Part shown: positions 15,338 to 17,359 of the stretch, one piece after another
How the letters are laid out: the number at the start of each line of letters is the position of its first letter
How positions within the stretch are numbered: the first letter of the stretch is position 1
NCBI GenBank assembly: GCA_041490205.1
Contig: JBGPSQ010000040.1
Span: 1-17,359 of the forward strand
Reading direction: 5' to 3'
DNA: 17,359 nucleotides
Source: DATDDB01 sp041490205
Lineage (GTDB): Bacteria > Pseudomonadota > Gammaproteobacteria > Burkholderiales > Gallionellaceae
Notes under the pieces: generated by a model
The model's database searches: none
Seen by the model: only the letters and a program-made list of their open reading frames with translations
What the model was told of the DNA's origin: nothing
Program-made: the position numbers and the translations under genes

Positions 15338-15379
15338 CCCGATGATGTCATCGGATTTTGGCGCCGGGTAATATATAAT
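15338..15379 (+). promoter_or_regulatory. Promoter with palindromic operator upstream of the DUF4197 gene
   Basis: A consensus -10 TATAAT lies at 15374-15379, 31 nt before the ATG. The -35 region has no good hexamer but is covered by the perfect dyad CCGATGATGTCATCGG (15338-15353), an operator-like site placed for an activator or repressor. Confidence 0.55.
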
Positions 15380-15410
15380 CCCGCAGCATTCTTCATCCGC
15401 GAGGCCTTTC

Positions 15411-16094
15411 ATGCGTCATATCGTTTTATTTCTGCTGTGCATGTTCACCGGCATTAACGCCCATGCCTTTAGCTTCGCCGATCTGTCCGAGAAGGATGCG
15501 GCCGCCGGGCTGAAAGGGGCACTAAATCAGGGGACGGGAAGCGCGGTGGCCAAGCTGGGCAAGACTGATGGCTTTCTCGGCAACCCCCAGGTAAAAATCC
15601 CGCTGCCCGATTCGCTGCAAAAGGCCGACCGTACGCTGACCCGCTTCGGCATGGGGAAATACACCCAGGAACTGGTGGTGACGATGAACCGCGCCGCCGA
15701 ACTTGCAGTGCCGGAAGCCAAGACGCTGCTGCTGGATGCGGTGAAGCAGATGACGATACAAGATGCCAAGAATATACTCACCGGCGGCAACACCGCCGCC
15801 ACCGACTATTTCCGCGCCAAGACCTCGCAGCCTCTGGCCGCGAAATTCCTGCCCATCGTGCAGCAGGCCACCGCCAAGGTGCAACTGGCGCAAAAGTACG
15901 ACCAGTTCGCGGGCAAGGCCTCGCGCTTCGGGCTGCTGGACGAGAAGCAGGCCAACCTGGAACAGTACATCACGCAAAAAGCGCTGGACGGCTTGTTCCT
16001 GATGATAGCCGAGGAAGAAAAAACCATCCGCGCCGACCCGGTGGGACAGGCAAACAAATTGCTGACTAAAGTGTTCAGCTTGCTGAAAAAATAG
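15411..16094 (+). CDS. DUF4197 family periplasmic protein
   Basis: 227 aa with a signal peptide (MRHIVLFLLCMFTGINAHA, cleavage before FSFADLS). The mature protein matches DUF4197 in pattern: SEKDAAAGLKGALNQGTGSAVAKLGKTDGFLGNPQVKIPLPD, then helices including MNRAAELAVPEAKTLLLDAVKQMTIQDAKNILTGG, TDYFRAKTSQPLAAKFLPIV and the C-terminal ITQKALDGLFLMIAEEEKTIRADP. The function of the family is unknown; members are exported and helical. GAGG lies 6 nt before the ATG. It is probably expressed from its own promoter at 15374 and separated by 112 nt from the cytochrome gene. Confidence 0.92.
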   Translation: MRHIVLFLLCMFTGINAHAFSFADLSEKDAAAGLKGALNQGTGSAVAKLGKTDGFLGNPQVKIPLPDSLQKADRTLTRFGMGKYTQELVVTMNRAAELAVPEAKTLLLDAVKQMTIQDAKNILTGGNTAATDYFRAKTSQPLAAKFLPIVQQATAKVQLAQKYDQFAGKASRFGLLDEKQANLEQYITQKALDGLFLMIAEEEKTIRADPVGQANKLLTKVFSLLKK

Positions 16095-16206
16095 CATGCG
16101 TAAATTAGTCGGGCATACACATAAATGACTGGCACTTGCGCATCTTTCAGCAGTATGATGAACCAACGAAAAGATTAAGTTTTTTCAACGCACACAGGAG
16201 GACATC

Positions 16207-16521
16207 ATGAAAATTCGTCACTTGCTTATCCTGTCCGCAGGGCTGCTTGTTTCCGCCAATGCGCTGGCGGATGGCGAGGCGCTGGCCAAGCAAAGCGGCT
16301 GCATGACTTGCCACGCCGTGAACAAGAAAATGGTCGGCCCGTCCTTCAAGGATGTTTCGGCGAAATACAAGGGAGATAACGAGGCGGCCTCAAAGCTGGC
16401 CGCCAAGGTGCGCAAAGGCGGAGCAGGCTCGTTCGGCTCCACCCCGATGCTCGCCACCCCGGCCAAGGTGACCGACGATGACATCAAGAATATCGTCGCC
16501 TGGGTCCTGACCCTGAACTAG
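16207..16521 (+). CDS. Small class I c-type cytochrome (c8/c551-like)
   Basis: 104 aa with a signal peptide (cleavage after SANALA). One haem attachment motif CMTCH (32-36), His36 as proximal ligand and Met81 in STPML as the likely sixth ligand. The VGPSF segment (43-47), the SKLAAKVRKGGAGSFG loop and the C-terminal helix TDDDIKNIVAWVLTLN are typical of cytochrome c551/c8, a periplasmic electron shuttle to oxidases or nitrite reductase. AGGAGG precedes the ATG. A strong terminator follows 25 nt after the stop. Confidence 0.95.
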   Translation: MKIRHLLILSAGLLVSANALADGEALAKQSGCMTCHAVNKKMVGPSFKDVSAKYKGDNEAASKLAAKVRKGGAGSFGSTPMLATPAKVTDDDIKNIVAWVLTLN

Positions 16522-16545
16522 CACGTATCAGGTTCAAACTGAAAC

Positions 16546-16574
16546 AAAAAGGCCGGCGCAATGCCGGCCTTTTT
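16546..16574. terminator. Bidirectional intrinsic terminator
   Basis: AAAAAGGCCGGC (16546-16557) pairs with GCCGGCCTTTTT (16563-16574) around GCAAT, a 12-bp stem with T-tracts on both strands. It ends the cytochrome gene on + and the EF-hand gene on -. Confidence 0.95.
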
Positions 16575-16608
16575 GCTTGCAAGCCGGGCTGCGCCCGGCT
16601 CCGGGAAA

Positions 16609-17175
16609 TTACTTTCCTTGTTTGGGCATCATGCCGCCCGGCATGCCGCCTTCCGTCCCGCCGCAACGATCCTTGTCGCCATGCACCCCGTCGCACTGCA
16701 TCTTGCCGCCCTGCTCGTGCATTTTCTTCATGGCAGCCTCGATTTCCTCCATCGTGACCTTGCCATCGTGGTTGGCGTCAATCTCGTCGAAGTGCTCCGC
16801 CACAAACGGCATTTTTTTCGCTTCCTCCTTGCTCAGTGAGCCGTCATGGTTGGCGTCGGCCTCATCGAAGCGTTTCTTGAACTGTTCGCGCATCTGTTCA
16901 CGCATCTGTCCTGCCATCTTCTGGTGGACCGCCTCCATTTCCTCGCGGGTGATCTTGCCGTCATGGTTGGCATCCATTTCCTTGAACCATTTGTCGTGGA
17001 ATTCATCAAACTCTTTTTTGCTGACAACGCCGTCATGGTTAGCGTCCATCAGGTCGAACATCCTGTTGGCGTAATCGCCGCGATGCATCATGCCTTCATC
17101 GGCCAGGGCCTGGGGCGCAGATGCGGCTAAAACCAGGCAGGATGCGGCGAAAATACGGTAAACGGTCGTAATCAT
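16609..17175 (-). CDS. Periplasmic four-EF-hand calcium-binding protein
   Basis: 188 aa. The signal peptide cleaves near QALA-DE. Four EF-hand loops have nearly identical sequence: DANHDGVVSKKE (44-55), DANHDGKITREE (68-79), DANHDGSLSKEE (107-118) and DANHDGKVTMEE (133-144). Each has acidic residues at positions 1, 5 and 12 suited to calcium. The middle is a charged helix (QMREQMREQFKKRFDE), and the tail is Met/Gly-rich with two cysteines (MQCDGVHGDKDRCGG) and histidines, which might also bind metal. AAGGAG lies 7 nt before the ATG. It converges with the cytochrome gene on a shared terminator. Likely a calcium buffer or sensor in the periplasm; partner unknown. Confidence 0.92.
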   Translation of the reverse strand: MITTVYRIFAASCLVLAASAPQALADEGMMHRGDYANRMFDLMDANHDGVVSKKEFDEFHDKWFKEMDANHDGKITREEMEAVHQKMAGQMREQMREQFKKRFDEADANHDGSLSKEEAKKMPFVAEHFDEIDANHDGKVTMEEIEAAMKKMHEQGGKMQCDGVHGDKDRCGGTEGGMPGGMMPKQGK

Positions 17176-17226
17176 GGCGAATCTCCTTTAGTGACATGGC
17201 CCGGCGGATAAAATCATCCAGGCCGT

Positions 17227-17253
17227 TTGTGGCCGCCCAAGCCGGGTTATAAT
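17227..17253 (+). promoter_or_regulatory. Candidate sigma-70 promoter for the 3'-terminal gene
   Basis: -10 TATAAT at 17248-17253 with a weak -35 TTGTGG at 17227-17232 (15-nt spacer). Transcription would start near 17260, giving a leader of about 47 nt that includes the 15-nt direct repeat. Confidence 0.55.
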
Positions 17254-17263
17254 TCCGCACGGA

Positions 17264-17302
17264 TTTTCGTGCAGTTTCCCACACAGGTTTTCGTGCAGTT
17301 TC
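17264..17302 (+). repeat. 15-nt direct repeat in the leader of the last gene
   Basis: TTTTCGTGCAGTTTC occurs at 17264-17278 and again, identically, at 17288-17302 (24-nt period). The second copy ends 4 nt before the ATG, in the place where a ribosome-binding site would be. No clear Shine-Dalgarno sequence is present. Confidence 0.8.
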
Positions 17303-17306
17303 ATAG

Positions 17307-17359
17307 ATGAACATATTTTACGAAGAGGAAGGCGCTTTCAAGGTCGGCGCCATCCTGAC
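17307..17359 (+). CDS. Start of a probable RNase II/RNB-family exoribonuclease (3' truncated by window)
   Basis: Only 17 complete codons are visible, MNIFYEEEGAFKVGAIL. This resembles the N-terminus I remember for betaproteobacterial RNB-domain exoribonucleases (FYEE-G-FKVG pattern). The rest lies outside the window, so the call depends on a short match. A TATAAT promoter and a direct repeat precede it. Confidence 0.5.
   Translation, partial: MNIFYEEEGAFKVGAIL

Noticed and set aside
16130..16150. Second sigma-54 promoter (CTGGCACTTGCG) before the cytochrome gene
   Set aside because: No GC dinucleotide lies 10 nt after the GG, so the -24/-12 spacing fails.

Overview
The window looks like a Nitrosomonadales/Gallionellaceae-type betaproteobacterium. 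This is inference from GC-rich codon use, the gene order PBP5-like protein / D-amino-acid transaminase / DUF493 / lipB / lipA, and a periplasmic c-type cytochrome beside a DUF4197 protein. No database search was possible.

Layout. (1) 1-4111, + strand: the end of a dacA/dacC-like PBP5 gene whose three catalytic motifs are all altered, a fold-type IV D-amino-acid aminotransferase, DUF493 (ybeD), lipB and lipA. The last three overlap or nearly abut and form a lipoylation operon. Palindromic repeats lie between genes and inside both ends of the lipB frame. (2) 4280-6337, - strand: a papain-fold cysteine protease with a C-terminal propeller-like repeat region, followed 15 nt later by a chagasin-type (I42) inhibitor. 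Neither has a signal peptide. (3) 6338-6878: no convincing gene; direct repeats and hairpins. (4) 6879-13716: an RNA-repair locus. rtcR (- strand) diverges from a sigma-54 promoter at 8607-8622. Its predicted + strand transcript carries two tRNA-like modules (8750-8798 and 8797-8870), a slipin/SPFH gene, a 218-nt RNA closed by a perfect tRNA acceptor stem, T-arm and CCA (10303-10520), rtcB, a RlaP-type nucleotidyltransferase and rtcA, ending at a perfect 36-bp palindrome. (5) 13769-17359: a multi-pass membrane protein, a small outer-membrane barrel, DUF4197, a small cytochrome c, a four-EF-hand periplasmic protein, and the first codons of what looks like an RNase II-family exoribonuclease.

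How it works together. RtcR is a sigma-54 activator with an N-terminal CARF sensor domain. RtcB ligates RNA ends carrying 2',3'-cyclic phosphate or 3'-phosphate, RtcA makes 2',3'-cyclic phosphate ends, and the RlaP-type enzyme probably adds or restores nucleotides. The unusual part is that the intergenic spaces of this operon hold three different tRNA mimics, two with encoded CCA ends. They could be decoys or sentinel substrates for tRNA-cutting nucleases, sources of the RtcR ligand, or guides for the repair enzymes. Their structures are visible in the sequence; their role is inference.
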